A DNA stretch of 64,000 bases from Nageia nagi (taxonomy: Eukaryota; Pinophyta). Position 1 is the stretch's first letter; every line of letters starts with the position of its first letter. The DNA lies in NCBI GenBank assembly GCA_050084985.1, contig JBITNC010000001.1, forward strand, positions 187,798,001-187,862,000. Direction: 5' to 3'. Under the pieces are notes generated by a model. The model was not told the origin of the DNA. It saw only the letters and a list, made by a program, of their open reading frames with translations, and searched no databases. A program made the position numbers and the translations under genes. Positions 62,106 to 64,000 of the stretch are shown one piece after another.

Positions 62106-62501
62106 GTTAAGCTTCTAATTACCACCAGATACGGACATACACAACAAACTTTATTTCAAATTCTAATAGAAAATTTACACTCGAAAAGATGATATATATA
62201 TCACTTGAAGAAAGATGTTATCCATATCCTTCACACACAACACTTCTAATTCCAATTAGATACTGCCTGAAGTTTTATTCAAACTCAAAGTCATGTCTCT
62301 TCGATCTTCTCAGCAATCTTTTCAACACTAGAAATATTTCATTCATTATGTCTGAAAATCTAATTGGTAGTCATGTGTATCCAATTCTGAAATTTTCAAA
62401 CTTGTCAATTCCATTCTTAAGACAATGTCGATGAAATGCTTTGATCTACATGGATATACCCTGTTTGAAAGATTATACAAAGGAATTGAGAGAATACAAA
62501 C
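62106..62501 (-). other. Intron sequence next to the donor site
   Basis: No repeat or element recognised. The donor is at 62501. Confidence 0.5.
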
Positions 62502-62735
62502 CTCTATCGGATATCTACGGAAGGCAGGTTCAAAACGACTTTTGCAGAATGTGTGAAACCATATTGTAAGTATTGGCAGAGCAATAAGTGCAGGTGTCAG
62601 CTGGGCCGCTGCTGTTGTACTCAGCAAGCCCAGCAGTAGAACCTGTGATATGACTAAGCCAGCAATTATACGAGAATGAACAAAGGGCCAAAACGCTGCT
62701 GCACTTTCATATTCTTGGTTATATACATTAATTAC
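62502..62735 (-). CDS. OSCA1-like: Penultimate exon of the OSCA/CSC1-like channel
   Basis: 78 codons, phase 0 at both ends, from acceptor TTTCAG|GTAATT (62736) to donor GAG|GTTTGT (62501). The exon starts VINVYNQEYESAAAFWPFVH, the hallmark loop of OSCA channels. Two hydrophobic membrane helices follow (IIAGLVISQVLLLGLL and LTPALIALPILTIWF), then HTFCKSRFEPAFRRYPIE. These correspond to the last transmembrane helices and the start of the cytosolic tail. The frame is clean. The next upstream exon (ending ..YRHQ in relatives) is not in the window, so the preceding intron is longer than 1.26 kb. Confidence 0.93.
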
Positions 62736-64000
62736 CTGAAACATGAAAACTGTAACTGCTGAGCTTTCAAGAGTTAATTCGCATGGTCCAAGAATGTAAT
62801 TACTTGAAAATGAATAACTCAAAAAATATAAGATGCCTTGTAACATTATCTGTGCTCGGACTTAAAGATCTTGATTCCACAGAATATTTAATAGAACTGG
62901 ATAAGGGTTATTTATTGCTAGATTTGGCAACTCATATAATCACTTTCATGATATCAACAAGTCACACAGGATTGTTTTTGTGACCTAATAAATGTGAAAG
63001 AAACATTAATTCATAAAGGATTAAAATAAGGTACATAATGAACATTAACAACCCAAAGGAGAAGCCTGATCCAAATTACGGATCTTGTTCAAACATATAT
63101 ATTAATAATGATAATGCACTCTGTCTATTGTTATTATTGTTAATACATGGTTTCAAACTTAACTGAATACTAAAGAGTATTGTTAGATACAGTCATACTC
63201 ATTGAAGTCAAACATCCTTGCTTCAGAACAGATATATAAATAATCCCTAATACGTCTTAAAATTATGATAGATAAGATCATTTTATTAATGTTCATAGAG
63301 GTGGCTTCAAAAGAAGTACACCAATTCATACTAGAGGAAACTAAATTATGCAAGATCTCAGAAGAGAGGGTGGACCCAGACATGGATGAAATCCTCAATA
63401 CATCAAAAGTACCAAAGTGAAGGAATCAACAACCTAGGGGGAGAAGCTCAACCTAGGAGCTAAGATGTCAGCTCTAATTTGTAATGGAATGCAAAGTAGA
63501 AACAAAGCCATCATCATCACCAATTATCTCGACAAAGCAAAAAACAGGATCTAATGAGATTCCTAGGAGAATGACCAAGACCATAGTTATCAGACTTGGA
63601 CTCAGCAAGGTCCCCTCGGGGCTCAGGAAAAAAAACAACTGGACTCGGCAAAAAAAAAATCAAACTCAGCCAAACTTGGCTAGACTTGCCAAAACTCGGT
63701 CAGACTTGCTGTAACTCGGTTAATCATAGGGGACATCGGATCCAACGCCAAAAACTCTCCTACCATCCATTGTCAATGAATCAGTAATGTGTGGTTATTT
63801 GCAACTCTTGGACAAGTGAGGACTGACCAACACCTGACACCAAAGGGAAATAGCCCTAGAAGCCACTATTGTGGGTGGATAAGGTCACACAAAACTAACA
63901 TTGTTGTTCTTTAAGGTTGTAGTCTCTACTGAATATTTATTACTTCTCGTAGAAGGGATTTGGGTGAAAGAATAAAGTAATTGCTCAAATGGTTATCAAT
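62736..64000 (-). other. Upstream intron of the OSCA-like gene, partial
   Basis: No exon of the channel is found to the right edge. The frame at 63183-63398 (minus) has no known motif. A short-motif repeat lies at 63590-63725. Confidence 0.6.
63590..63725. repeat. Short degenerate repeats of ACTCGGC/ACTTGCC
   Basis: The hexamer-like core ACTCGG, ACTCAGC or ACTTGC recurs about every 15-20 bp on the plus strand, separated by A-rich tracts. Similar CAAGTC..GACTAGACTTGCC sequences occur in the intronic units at 51400, 54860 and 61780. Confidence 0.6.

Larger units (their letters stand above)
35176..62501 (-). other. 27.3-kb intron of the OSCA-like gene
   Basis: It runs from donor GAG|GTTTGT (62501) to acceptor TTTCAG (35176), 27,326 bp. 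Protein continuity proves the join: ..RFEPAFRRYPIE continues as EATIKDTLER, exactly as in OSCA proteins (..YPLQEAMMKDTLER). No exon can be missing between them. About 21.8 kb of it is identifiable transposon (39257-51357, about 51450-54560, 54974-61541); the rest is tandem repeats and unique sequence. Confidence 0.9.

Noticed and set aside
35244-62500. Possible extra OSCA exons inside the long intron
   Set aside because: The two exons already join to a continuous family sequence with no missing residues.

Overview
The window looks like nuclear DNA of a plant with a very large, repeat-choked genome. A gymnosperm is my best guess, and that is an inference. The DNA is AT-rich (the 52-61 kb part less so). 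It is full of old, stop-riddled plant LTR retrotransposons and LINEs nested in one another. The only host gene I can support has one intron of about 27 kb. I see no rRNA, tRNA, CRISPR or bacterial-type features.

Host gene: two minus-strand exons (62502-62735 and 34933-35175) encode the C-terminal part of an OSCA/CSC1-like hyperosmolality-gated channel of the DUF221 family. They splice in phase 0 across a 27,326-bp intron, and the upstream exons lie beyond the right edge. The intron holds two tandem-repeat arrays (38.07-39.26 kb and pieces at 54.57-54.97 and 61.54-62.10 kb). Into them went a 12.1-kb rearranged element (39257-51357, TSD TATAG), a minus-strand LINE (about 51.45-54.56 kb) and a 6.6-kb LTR element (54974-61541, TSD GAAAG).

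Left part (1-34 kb, downstream of the gene): a cut-off Ty3/gypsy gag-protease at the left edge; a Ty3/gypsy integrase fragment (3.5-4.1 kb); and a nested cluster from 5.0 to 24.6 kb. The base of the cluster is a minus-strand Ty3/gypsy element with LTRs of about 1.07 kb. Its 3' LTR is split by a 7.3-kb non-autonomous element (5133-12446, TSD GTATG) that carries a gag on the plus strand and a plant-mobile-domain (PMD) pseudogene in antisense. Its RNase H frame is split by a 5.5-kb inverted-repeat element (15066-20550, TSD ATTGT) with LTR-like TG...CA ends. To the right come a LINE reverse transcriptase remnant (25-26.2 kb), gag-like relics (28.6-31 kb) and another Ty3/gypsy gag (31.3-32.7 kb).

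The best candidates for undescribed biology are (1) the inverted-repeat element that integrated like an LTR element; (2) the 12.1-kb intronic element with inverted copies of an unrecognised gag-like protein and a terminus joined to its own gag; and (3) the PMD gene carried antisense in a gag-only element. All alignments were made by eye; coordinates of degenerate pieces are approximate.
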